Positions 32,503 through 42,848 of a DNA stretch of 64,000 nucleotides are shown here, piece after piece (position 1 is the first letter of the stretch; each line of letters opens with the position of its first letter). A program made the translations under genes and the position numbers. The notes beneath the pieces are model-generated. The model did not search any database, was not told the origin of the DNA, and worked only from the letters and a program-made list of their open reading frames with translations. The stretch comes from Plicaturopsis crispa FD-325 SS-3 (Eukaryota; Basidiomycota; Agaricomycetes; Amylocorticiales; Amylocorticiaceae), in assembly GCA_000827205.1 (NCBI GenBank), contig KN832558.1, positions 909,209 to 973,208 of the forward strand. Reading direction: 5' to 3'.

Positions 32503-32548
32503 GACAGTGTGAATAGTTCTATTGCTAAAGAATACATCAGAGTCTTCA

Positions 32549-35500
32549 CTATCCATCGGTGTCCGCAACCGTATCCTCCATGCTAAGCTCGGAGTCATCG
32601 TTGGTCTCGATGCGCATGTCGCAGACCGGAAGTTCATCCTCCTCCTCAACATCTCCTATTATCCCGGAGGCGAGGTTACGGATCTTCTTGTTGACGGTCT
32701 TGAGAGTGGAGCTTCGTAGTTTTTTCTCCCCAGACAGAAGGATGTCGGTCGTTGGCTTTGCGGTGTCGTTGCCCTCGCGGTTTTTCTGGAATGTAATCAG
32801 GCCAAATTCGAGAATCTTGTCGCGTACTTTGAAGACTGAAGCAGAAGTATCGGGGGTTGTGTGCGAAATCCCGTTGTATTTTGTACCGAGTTCAAGGCCG
32901 ATCTGTTTCTTGACGAACTGGATCTGAACGATGGCCGCAGAGATGTCCCCGAGACGTTCCCATGAGCCATGCATTCCCCGTGCGAGGAACAAAAGCTTCA
33001 TGGTCGCAAGTAAGCATCTGTATCGAGTCTGAAGATTGAGACGCACCTTGAGATAACCAATGATGTGCTCAATATTAAGGTCTATCGCCATGAAGTGCCC
33101 CGCAAGTCCCGTAAAGTTGACGAGCATCATGTCGCGCATGATATTGCTACCAAGATGGGTCAGCCTGTGGAAAATATATGGCTTGAAAAGAGGCAACTCA
33201 CGCAAACTCGGGTGTCCATACATACTTCAGATTATGAATGAAATGCAGGATTTCGGTGCTGTAATTGTTAGACCCAGCGCCGCGAAACATCATACAGAGA
33301 ACACCGAGCATATCCTCGATACGACCAAAGTCGCCGTCGGAGATCGCGCGGATAAGTTCGGCCACATACAAGAGATCCCGAGTGAGTAACTGGAGATTTC
33401 GCTGCGCCGTGTCGGTCTCTGATTCAGCATCAGGTTCGCAGTCTTCAGGGTCACCATCGTCGTCCGTTTCCATCGCGTCATCAGCCCTCGCGGCTGACTT
33501 CTTTTTGCGCGGACGTGGGGCGGGTTCCTCAGACGGAGTCGCGTACTTGAATAGGATGCGCTGTCCGATCGCGAGGATGGCCTCCGGTGATGGCTTTGAC
33601 TGCGCGAACTCCTCCATGGTCGGAAATCCGCACTCAATCGTCCAAGCGGCGAGCATAATCCCGTTAAGTATTTGCATGAGCGCCGCGAGGAGGGTATGGT
33701 AATCAGGGTGTTCGCATCCGAGCCGTGTCTTGTCCAGGAGCGCAAAGAACCATGTGAGGCTGCCAAGTCCGTCGAGCTTGCCGCGATGTGTATTCAGAAG
33801 AGCCCAGATGAGGTTCATGCACTTATGAAAAAGCCCGGGAGCCTGCTGTAGCACCTGGATGCGAGTGAAAGCATTGACATCCTTCAAGCGGAGTTCCTTC
33901 GCGCCGCGCAGGCGCGCATTCGTGCTCTGGTCTGGAATAGTAGGGATTGCATTGATGCAGAGCTCCGGCTGAAGCCTGCGAAGTTGGTGGAGGTAGACGT
34001 CCTCTGGGACAGCGATATTCCCAGCGACAGAGGCTTCCTCGACGGTAGATGCGCGAACCGGACAGTGCTTCGTTATCTCCCCGAGGGGCATCGGACGACG
34101 CGGTGTATGTTGCAACTCGGGGACTCCTTCGTATTCCGTGAAGCCTTCAGTAAACTTCATCATCATCCGTGTCGCATGTATAACGAGCTGGTGGTTGACA
34201 GATGAGAGCTGGTCCACAGTCGGCCGTATATCGCGGTTGAACGAGAGGTCGGGAGCAGTCTTCTGGCGCTCCAGGATGGGTGCCAGCCGCATCGCATCCG
34301 CGGTTGCATTCGGAAGCTCGTATAGAATGGCAACTGTGCCCGAGCGCACTTTCGATGGCCCGTTGTGCCGCTGTTCAGTGAATATTGATGTAGAGATGTT
34401 AATATTATCGTAGCACATGCCATGGAATCCGCGACTGATGCGTCTTGCCCGTGCCATAGAGCCGTCTGCGACAATCTTGACGATCTTGAGGATGGTGTCT
34501 TGACTCATCGCTAAGCCACACTTGTAAAGGACTTCGAGTGTTGCGCGCGAGGCGCCGCAAGCCCACCAGAAGAGACTCTTGACTGCGATGGGGCTATTAA
34601 CAGCTTGCGAGCGTATCTTGGCCATCTGTCCGACGAGATCGTAGCATGCCTGGAGTATTTTTATCAGCCAATGTGAACGGTCGGAACGAAACAAGAGACT
34701 CACCGTGAGCGGAGATGTCTTCAAGACGTTCTTCTCGGCTGCTCGCAAGGTCTGACAAGCTGTAAGGAGGATTTTGAGGGTGACGGGAGCATGCTTTCGA
34801 GTCGCTTCGCCGACAGTTCCATCGAGGCTCCAAGTCTCGAGGTATTCGGGGGTGATATCGGTGAGTTGCATTGTAAGGGCTGGGGTCATGGCATCCATTT
34901 CCTTGTATACCGTAGTACAAATCAAGCTAAGAGCGTGAGGGCGCATCCATGCCTCCATGATATCCTTCCCATGGCCTGCATCTGCTAGAAGGTGATCGAG
35001 AATGCCCTCTAACCTGCCGCTCTTCCCCATGATACCGCGCCGGTAGTTCTCGTATCCTGGCTTCGACGTGTCGAGGACATCCGCGATAATGTCGAGGGGT
35101 GTGATTCGACGTGCCTGTAGATAGTCCAGGGCTTTCGCAATGCATTCGCTCCGCGATAACTGCGGCTCGACGGGCTCGGCGGTCGTGAAATTGGTGGCAT
35201 CGCTGTTGCGAAATAAAAGCGCAGGGCGTACCGCAGTAGATCGGCGTGATTTTTCACGAGTAGGGCTTCTTGGGGTGGACTGGACACGAGAGAGTAGACG
35301 TACAGGGGAGCCAAGACCACGGGGCTGCGAGGATGACCGTCGCCTCGAGTTGACTGAGCGCCGTGCAGCGGTATGCACACCCGTGGCATCATCAGTACCT
35401 TCAGGTTCGTCTTCCCAGTCCAATTCGTCATTCGGCACGTCCAGATGTCCTGAATTGCGCAGCGGTATGAAGAAGTCGTCGTCATTTGAAGTCCGAGCCT

Positions 35501-35777
35501 CTGAACGCGTCGAGTCCTCGAGATTTGCTAGCCCAGACATTGAGGGACCAGTATTTGCTGCTGCATCAGAGGCGGAACCCGATAGAAGGACGGGTCTAGT
35601 GCTAGTCGAGGATGTTGACGAGGAATCTTGAGTGTAGTTGGACCATCGTAGCGCAGAAACCGGTGTAGGATACGACGATTGGCCGGGCTGGGTTGGAGTA
35701 AGGCTGTCAGCTTCCGTAGCGGTCCTCGAGCGAGCAGAAAGAGCAGCAGCAATGATATCCGCAGAGCTTAGCGCCAT
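32549..35777 (-). CDS. DUF6589-domain protein, candidate transposase
   Basis: Four exons on the minus strand (two internal introns near 33152-33214 and 33001-33048, and a probable 54-nt intron at 34650-34703), about 1,020 residues. The start chosen is MALSSADIIAAALSARS at 35777. The first 200 residues are Ser/Thr-rich and disordered; then ECIAKALDYLQARRITPLDI, DILHDLLAD-like helices, SLFWWACGASRATLEVL, MCYDNINIST (Asp near 439), HQLVIHATRMMM, LNLIWALLN-type and DGLGSLTWFFALLDKT segments, an inserted basic/acidic loop, RGAGSNNYSTEILHFIHNL (Glu near 824), and the DUF6589 hallmark MRDMMLVNFTGLAGHFMAID followed by LNIEHIIGYLK, GSWERLGDISAA and HTTPDTSASVFKV. DUF6589 has no known function. The spaced acidic residues in strand-like contexts resemble a DDE/RNase H-like transposase, a hypothesis only. 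Confidence 0.82.
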
Positions 35778-36041
35778 CTGAGAGCCGTGAACGAGCAGAG
35801 TACGGTGTTGTGGGAAGCTTGAAGAGACGCGACTTCCGAAAGGCACTGAATATTTACCCTGTACTGCTAAGTGGTTTCTAATTATCGGCTCATTCGCTAT
35901 TCGACGTCGAGTCATACATACACAACGTTCTCGTAGTACAATGCAATTCAATATTCCGCGATAGATATGATGCGTTCACGGTACATATCACACAGCTTTG
36001 AGCAATAGTAAATATTCGACGCGTCCGCCAAATCATACCGT

Positions 36042-36177
36042 GAAGACGCGGCGTGCTGTATAGGGCAGGTCGCTACGGTTCGCTCAAACGGGGAATGTGT
36101 TTCCCTGCCAAATTTAAGACCCGATCGGCCAGTCTGACTATCGACGCTTGCTCATAGTCAGAGTGGTCACCAGTCTA
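36042..36177 (-). repeat. Right terminal inverted repeat
   Basis: Reads inward, on the minus strand, TAGACTGGTGACC. Holds the hairpin TCTGACTAT (36133-36141) with ATAGTCAGA (36154-36162) and the 30-bp block 36058-36087 identical (inverted) to the left terminus. Compared with the left end, the hairpin stem shows a paired change that keeps base pairing. Confidence 0.88.
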
Positions 36178-36186
36178 GGCCTCTAT
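36178..36186. repeat. Target-site duplication, right copy (GGCCTCTAT)
   Basis: Exact copy of 29856-29864, directly after the last base of the right inverted terminus. Confidence 0.85.
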
Positions 36187-36961
36187 TTGCTTGAACCAAA
36201 TGGCGCGCGCCGCACTTGCAATTGCAAAATCAATATCACCAATACAACCGTTGCTTGGCCGCGGTGTTGCTCATTGAGCTTTCTGCTCCATGCACTGCAC
36301 ACTCAACAATACTCGTACAGAGCCATCTGTTCAAAGAGTCTAGTACGGTGTTGCCTTCCAGCCGAATTTGTCCGCGGGGGTATCGCGGACTGCGAAATTT
36401 GACCTATTTATGACGGAACGTTTTGGCTGGCAGGGTAGGGCTGATACCTCCGTCCCTAGGTGACTACGAGAGGCTCCTGCGGTCGCTACAGAGACATGCT
36501 CCTCAGCATATGAAGTGCAACTAGCAAATGCACGCGCCCCATATTCAAAAACGACAGATGGCATTTTTCTGGTATCTCACCGCGATCTCGCGGCCTCGAG
36601 ACCTTCGTCAGACTCGGGTTCCAAGTAGATGGAGGCTACGCGCTAAGGGTCGAAAGGAAGAGCAACGTAAGTACATGCTTTGTCGGCACCATAACAACTG
36701 CAGTGCTGATCACACAATATATTACCTGCAATATAGATTCCCCCTGGTTTATACGTACAGGCGAGATCCTAAGACGTTCTGTGAAAAAACTCCAAACGTT
36801 CATAAGGAGTCGCTAAAGCAATGCGACGAATACCCCCTTTCAAGTTCTTGCTTGCTTCCCTCCTTCAAAAGACGTAGCTCGCAGCGTACCGTCGGGCGCA
36901 CTTTGCCGTCTCACTTTAGTTTTCTTTGACGACAGCACTCCGTGCACTACGGCTTGCAGAC
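36187..36961. other. Intergenic/promoter of DUF6534 copy 2
   Basis: About 775 bp from the transposon edge to the next start codon. No gene seen. A CT-rich run near 36845-36870 precedes the start codon at 36962. Confidence 0.4.
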
Positions 36962-38654
36962 ATGGCGGACGCCCCGAATGTCTCACTCATTCTAGGACCA
37001 GTCGTCACGGCCGTCGTCTTGAACACATTCCTGTTCGGCCTGTGCATACTCCAGTTCACCACGTTCTACACGTCTGGGATCAAAACCAAGCCAGTCATCC
37101 GGTGCGCCTCTTGTCCTATACGATCTCCTTTAATTCGACTCATTCTTCCACATAGATTGCTTGTAGGATGGGTTCTACTTCTCGATACATACCACACCAT
37201 CACTGCGGTGTATTTATTATGGATCTACGTATGTATCCCTGTGCCACTGACCGTGCACATGAATCACTTATATCCTTCATAACAGACTGTTACGAATTTC
37301 AATAATCCTGACATCTTGTATGGGCCCTCGCACTCTCTTCCTCACTTACTCACTCACGATATCTCTTCAGGGACAAGTCTCCGTGGCCTTTCCCATCGAC
37401 ACCTATCGTAACAGTCGCGTTCGTACATTTTTGTCTCCTCGTTTCCTCTTTTTGCGCAAGCTAATTGAAGGTCTCTAGTGCGTCTATACCGATTCAACAT
37501 TATCTTGCCTGGAGAATCAAGAAATTCTCCAAGTCGTGGATCATCTTTGGCATGATATCGTTGTTATCGTGGGCACAGGGAATTATGGGCATCACCTCGG
37601 CGATTTTGGCACTTATGACCACCAGGTTTGTGACGCGATAAAATTCTACCGCACCTACGCATGCTAACGACCGTGGCAGTATTGATTCGTTTGGAAAGAT
37701 CATCCCATTCGTTGACAGCTGGCTTGCCCTCGCCATGATATGCGACCTCAGTATCACGTTCGTCGACCCTCGTGAAGTCAGATCGCTAGATTGTCTGCTG
37801 ACACGTACATCGCAGTGGCTTACTTGCCTACCATCTCCGGAAGTCGCGAACGGGCTTCCAACGGACGGACAATGTGATTACGGGAGTCATTCGATCCTCC
37901 GTAGAGACCGCAGCGTTTGCGTTATTCTTTTGCATGTATGTCTTTTTTTTGTTTTAGCTTGCCTGAAGTGAGTGCTAATGCGCGAACGTCTACCATCAGC
38001 ATGGATTTCATCTGCTTCGTAAGTCAATATCTGCATCTACAGGATGTATACACCTCATTGTTTCATCGCAGAGTCTTACGTCGCTCCAAGGAACTAACTT
38101 CCATTTGATCTTTGCACTGGTGAGTCTGCTTTATCCACCAGCATCTGTTGCACTGCCTGACATCTTCCTCTCACAGCCAATGGGCCGTATCTACACGTAC
38201 GTACATCGCGTCATGTAATTCCGAGTCTTGCTGAGACAAAGTTGCCTTCACTTACAACAGAAATACACTCCTAACGGTACGTCGGCTGTCTATTTGTTTT
38301 TGTCTACACGCATGCTTATCCGCGCTATTTATGCAGACGTTGAACTCGCGTTCGGGGCTGCGCGACGAGCTCAGTGGCGCTCACAATACTAGTGGAAGTG
38401 TACGTTGTTCTTCTTCCATACCTGTGGGCGCGCACTAAATAACACATCTCGCTTAGAACAATGTCAATATGTTCCCCCGAGTAGGTCATGGAGAAGCTTC
38501 GGGAATGGTGGTCACCGTTCAAAGGGATGCGCAAGTGACCTTTGACGACACAGGCCGCCGCCTCTCGGACGTCGATCGGAAGGATGTTATGGAATTGGCG
38601 TCGTATCCATCGTCACATGGGCGGGGTCGGGACGTCAAGGCGATGGCAGTTTAG
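36962..38654 (+). CDS. DUF6534-type seven-helix membrane protein, copy 2
   Basis: About ten exons; starts MADAPNVSLILGPVVTAVVL. Family landmarks are all present: FYTSGIKTKPVIR, LLVGWVLLLDTYHTITAVYL, TVTNFNNPDIL, DKSPWPFPSTPIVTV, ASIPIQHYLAWRIKKFSKSW, FGKIIPFVDSWLALAMICDL, then across an intron GLLAYHLRKSRTGFQRTD, VIRSSVETAAFALFFC, MGRIYT and TLNSRSGLRDELSG, ending in an acidic tail. The protein is clearly older than the copy 1/copy 3 pair, since its introns and third codon positions are unrelated to theirs. It supplied the guide for placing the SIT/GLLAYH intron in the others. Function unknown. Confidence 0.78.
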
Positions 38655-38856
38655 TTAGAGGTTTTGGCGTCTTATCTACATAGATGGTTGGGTATAATAG
38701 TATTCGCATTGCGGTCCCCTTACTCCTAATGCATACCGATTGCGTGCAATTTCATTCGTTTGGCATTTATCTCTGGAAGGATCAACGCACTTATTTGCTA
38801 CATAGTTGTAACCAGTTCGGACAATCCGAAGCCGCCGTATACGAAGTACTGTACGC

Positions 38857-40209
38857 CTAAGCATATATTCTGCAGCTACGTACATCACGGTCTTCGTACA
38901 TGAACCATTTGACGTCGATTTTATCCTCAAACAGTGCGAGTTTGTCATCCGGAAGCAGGTCGCTCAATGCTAAGTCGATCCACAGCGTCTGTATTTGATA
39001 CTCTCCCGCATCATCGGTCCTAGCATCCAGCAAGTCCAACACGAGTGATAATTGCAATTCTGCGTCATCGTGATCCTCGACCAAGTGGTACCCGATAGGA
39101 CTCAGAAGGCCAATTTCGGAGAGCTGTGGGCATAAACCATCTTGAAGGGCGGGAAAGACATGAGGCAGGTCGTTAAAGGCATCAACGTTGATGCGTGCGA
39201 TAGATGGGAAAACCAGAAAGAGACGCTCATAAATATCGCAACGCACTTCCCGAAGTGTGAGCTGCTGGAACGCGGGAAATCGAGGGGGGCGAGCTTCAAG
39301 CTCGAGTACGAGAGTCTTCATCTCCAATTTGGTGAGAATTTCGAGGGTCAGGGATTCTAAAGACCGCATCACAAAGACTGTGAAGAGCCAGGCCCCGACA
39401 TGGCAGAGATTTTCCTCATCTTGGATATTGGCGATGGTGAGGTGCCGAACGTTGGCCAACTCCACGGACGTCCAAAGATGATCCGCGTGCTCTGCGTAGA
39501 GAGATCCTTCTAGCGATATCCTTTCGAGTGAAGGCAGGGAGGCGACAGTGCGATGAAACTCCGCCATCCCTTGTTGCTGTTGAGACACTTTCACTCGAAT
39601 CTCGGTGATTTGATTTGACCGAAACCATTGGCGGGGTGTGGGCACTTCGTCAAGGCCGACGATACGTAGCCTAGGCGCTCCCGCCATGAAAAATGGCGGA
39701 GAAGTCACGATGTAGTCCGCATTGCCGGGATTAGGAAACGCGATGGTTGACGAGCTAGTGCTGAGCATCAAAGACTGGAGTTCGGGGGCGTGTAGGTCAC
39801 TCATTTGGGCCAAAATGTAACACAGCAGTGGGTACTGTGGGACTTTGATATGGAGGTAACTCCAGCGGCGGACATGTGGAATCAAGGCATCGAGCTCTGT
39901 CGTGACGGTGCTTTCGTGGTCGTGATAGTAAGTGAGAGAGATAGTGAGTAGGCGCTCCTTCGATCGGCTCAAGTATTCTTGGTGTATTGGGGAAGAGACG
40001 TGGGTCCAGAGGGCCGACATCGTAAGGACTAATTTTCGCCAGCGTCGACAGACAGCTCCAAGTTGAAGCGGGAGTGTGACCTTCTCGTCAATGAACCAAG
40101 TGATATCGAGGACCTCGTCGAACACGATTGCAAGTATCTCGACAGGGATCCAGGATATGGGGGTTGAAACGTCTTTGAAGGGCATCGCGTCGCGCTGTCC
40201 GTGGTTCAT
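38857..40209 (-). CDS. F-box protein with leucine-rich tail
   Basis: Single exon, 450 residues, ATG at 40209. The F-box is near residues 18-70: ISWIPVEILAIVFDEVLD then LQLGAVCRRWRKLVLTMSALWTHV. It lacks the N-terminal coiled coil of the F-box gene at 7575. The remainder is irregular leucine-rich sequence (PELQSLMLS, LPSLERISLEGS, RSLESLTLEILTKLEM, FPAFQQLTLREV, CPQLSEIGLL). SCF-type substrate adaptor by family; target unknown. The gene is followed about 200 bp later by the stop of DUF6534 copy 2 on the opposite strand (convergent). Confidence 0.83.
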   Translation of the reverse strand: MNHGQRDAMPFKDVSTPISWIPVEILAIVFDEVLDITWFIDEKVTLPLQLGAVCRRWRKLVLTMSALWTHVSSPIHQEYLSRSKERLLTISLTYYHDHESTVTTELDALIPHVRRWSYLHIKVPQYPLLCYILAQMSDLHAPELQSLMLSTSSSTIAFPNPGNADYIVTSPPFFMAGAPRLRIVGLDEVPTPRQWFRSNQITEIRVKVSQQQQGMAEFHRTVASLPSLERISLEGSLYAEHADHLWTSVELANVRHLTIANIQDEENLCHVGAWLFTVFVMRSLESLTLEILTKLEMKTLVLELEARPPRFPAFQQLTLREVRCDIYERLFLVFPSIARINVDAFNDLPHVFPALQDGLCPQLSEIGLLSPIGYHLVEDHDDAELQLSLVLDLLDARTDDAGEYQIQTLWIDLALSDLLPDDKLALFEDKIDVKWFMYEDRDVRSCRIYA

Positions 40210-40696
40210 TAGGGGACGTGACGACCGTCACAACGGCCCCGGATGAGACTGTGCCTTTCAAAGTATGAATATTAACGGTAGGTTAGCTATCCATAAAACC
40301 GACAGGTACTGACCGATAGTTTGTATTCAGTTGAGAGCGACGCGTTTCTTCCTATACACGATTAGTGGCTGGGGAAGAAACGTCTAGGAGCGATGTCGTT
40401 GGACGAGCTTGCACGTTACTAGTTATACCATACACGCATAAAGGAGCTACAAGATAAACATCAAAGGTGCGAATGAACATCGTCAAAGGGTTACTTTCCT
40501 ATATGTTCATGCGCCCCGGTCCAAGCACCGGGATGAAACAAAAGAGATCAAGCAGGAACCCTCAACGTGTCTGAATCGTCTGACGGTCTGAGATTGTAGG
40601 CCTGCTATGGGCTGACCATCGTGTCGCGCCCGTGGCATAGAGATCTAACCAAAATCACAGTAGATCTCTATACGGCTTCGTCCTACCTTGGTTACT
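40210..40696. other. Intergenic, promoter side of the F-box gene
   Basis: About 490 bp upstream of the F-box start and downstream of the transporter stop (both on the minus strand). Nothing recognised. Confidence 0.4.
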
Positions 40697-42848
40697 TCAG
40701 GCCAAATGCACCCGCCTGGAACGCAATTCATGCGCATGAATGATCTTGACAAGGATAGCCATGGTGGCAGCCGCTGCCATGCACCCGCCACCATAAAGCT
40801 GCGCCGGCAGGAAATTGATGTACCCATTCGTCGTGTGTTTGTCCAGAAGGACACCTGCTATCACAGGTCCAACCAATGTGCCCGGCTTAAACGCGGAGGA
40901 ATTTTTGATCAGCTATTGACCGCCTCGCTTGGATGACCAGAGGTAGCATCGCACTTACAATGTATCCCGAGAATAGCGCCCCAGTCACACTGGCAATATT
41001 GTTGACACCGTGTATTTCTGCGGCGACTGGATATCGATAGAAAATCAGCCTGGCATCCTCTTCCTCCCAGAAGCATTACTCACCGACCGGATACTGTGCG
41101 CGACACCGTAGTTGTCAATAGATGCTCGCCGCAAAATGTCTCGAAAAACATACCAAACTCACGAAGCCCCCGGAAAAAATCCGAAGAGGGCACAGAACCC
41201 CATCAGTCCCGCGCGGTTTCGAGTAAACGGCCATACACCCATCTGAGCTACAGCACCCATGCCCTGGCATATAGCGAGGGCGTTGAGGTGGCCAAACTTG
41301 TCGCCAAATACTCCAAATAGCTAATGGCCAACCAAATAGTCAGTGCGACGTCACATTTGCATGCTATCGTGCTCACCACTCTTCCGATGGCAGAAAGCCC
41401 GGAAATCAAGGCAACAGACGCTGCGCCGTCGGTAGGCGACAACGCGAGGTGATTTGTAGCATAGTCTGAGGTGGGGTGGGAAACAGTCAGCAAATCGATG
41501 ATCCTTTCCTGCACAATTCTACACATCACCTGGGACGTAGAAACTAGGGATATAGAACCCGAATCCACCGAAGAAACCCACCGAGCAAAGAAATAGGAAT
41601 ATAATGTCTTTTAAAAGCCACTTCGTGAGACCTAAATCGGGCCTAGAGGCCTGAACAGAGGTTTGTCTTGTTCTCATGAGGAAACCTGCAATTGCCATGG
41701 CTGTGATACAAAAATGGAGACGTAAGTAGTGCTCGAGCGCAGGGAAGACGGCAACGAGGATACGTACCGATGAAGGACAAGATCCCGGTGATTCGCAGGG
41801 CCCAGCGAAAGCCCAAGGGATCAATCATCACCTGGGTCAATGGACTAAGAACGAGAGCCCCAATACCTGGCAGACGATAAGAATGTGCCCCTGTAACGTC
41901 AAATCATTCAGAAATATAGACGGACGCACCACTGCCACTAACACCGATCCCCGTTGCGAGACCTTCATAAGAATCCTATGTTTGCAAGTTCAACTTAAGC
42001 GGTATGATGAATTACGCACCTCGACGTTTATCGAACTGATATATACGCGCGAGTTATAAGAAAACGCTTCCGAGTAGCGAATACATTGAAAACTGCGTAC
42101 CCACTATGAAAGCACTGACACGGCCGGAATGTGCCCCAGACCGGAACCGAGGCCAAAGATAAGTCCTGCAGTGTCGTCAATGATAGTGATTCGCCGTGCT
42201 AGTCAGCACAACAACGACATACCTTGCGTTAGGTAAAGATGCCACACCTGTGTCGAGAAGGAGGCAAGAATAAACCCCAGTCCCATCACGCACGAACCAG
42301 TAAAAAGCGTAAGTCTATAGCCGATGCGATTGATGATGATCCCCGCAAACCTAGAGAGATAGCATTACGGTGTGTATGTGCATCGTGTCAAAGCTCGCTC
42401 ACATTCCAGCGACAGGTACACCGGTTGCCTGTATTGAGCCCACCCAAGCTAGCTGGGAATTGGAGGCCTTGGGAAGCACACTACTAGAGTCGAGGAAATA
42501 ACGCTGGTAGACACCCCAAGTCGATTCGATCCTGTATATTGTTAAATGAGTAAAAATACCTGTAGTACACAAGGTGAGGAAGTATACTCACCCGATAGCA
42601 AAGAAGTGATATATAAAAGATGATAGCACACATACCCAGCCATATCCACCGTCGGGAAACGAATCGACAGAAACTTCATCGGTGTGGTCTTTTTCGCAAT
42701 TGTCCGTGACGTTTTCTTGATTAGGCGCGGCTATTGCGCAATATGTTCCCGAAGCCTGCACTAGAGGACGCCCCTCCAAACAGGGTTCGGAAACAACACA
42801 GGGAGTGCAAACAGTCGATATAGAGGACTGCTGTCGGAGCGCAGCCAT
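40697..42848 (-). CDS. MCT-type major facilitator transporter
   Basis: Many short exons on the minus strand. N-terminal cytosolic tail about 65 residues, then the MCT signature DGGYGWVCVLSSFIYHFF (TM1), LPKASNSQLAWVGSIQATG, AGIIINRIGYRLTLFTGSCV, GLIFGLGSG, GLATGIGVSGSGAG, PLGFRWALRITGILSFIG, IAGFLMRTRQTS, LKDIIFLFLCSVGFFGGFGF, a second half with LSPTDGAASVALISGLSAIG and FGDKFGHLNALAICQGMGAV, then AEIHGVNNIASVTGALFSGY and GPVIAGVLLDK. Fungal relatives (Mch family) carry monocarboxylates or riboflavin; the cargo here is unknown. I could not connect the exon ending FGFFPGA to the exon starting near VAAEIHG (forward about 41,040-41,160) with normal signals in one frame, so either a splice site was missed or the gene is damaged there. 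Confidence 0.72.

Larger units (their letters stand above)
29865..36177. mobile_element. 6.3 kb TIR transposon encoding a RecQ-like helicase and a DUF6589 protein
   Basis: A self-contained element of 6,313 bp. Seen directly: a 9-bp duplication (GGCCTCTAT) at both flanks; termini TAGAC(C/T)GGT...ACC(A/G)GTCTA in inverted orientation; inverted repeats of about 150 bp (left) and 136 bp (right) that share an identical 30-bp block; hairpins inside both; and only two genes inside, helicase (+) and DUF6589 (-), meeting tail to tail with 46 bp between stops. Both genes read open through normal introns, so it looks whole. No known transposase family is recognised inside. A 9-bp duplication with long inverted termini is reminiscent of Mutator-like elements, but no MULE transposase signature is visible. 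It inserted in the intergenic region between the BCAS3-type gene and DUF6534 copy 2. Calling DUF6589 the transposase is inference. Confidence 0.88.

Noticed and set aside
29856-36186. Assignment of the element to Mutator-like elements
   Set aside because: A 9-bp duplication and long inverted termini agree, but no MULE transposase signature or SWIM zinc finger is visible in either protein.
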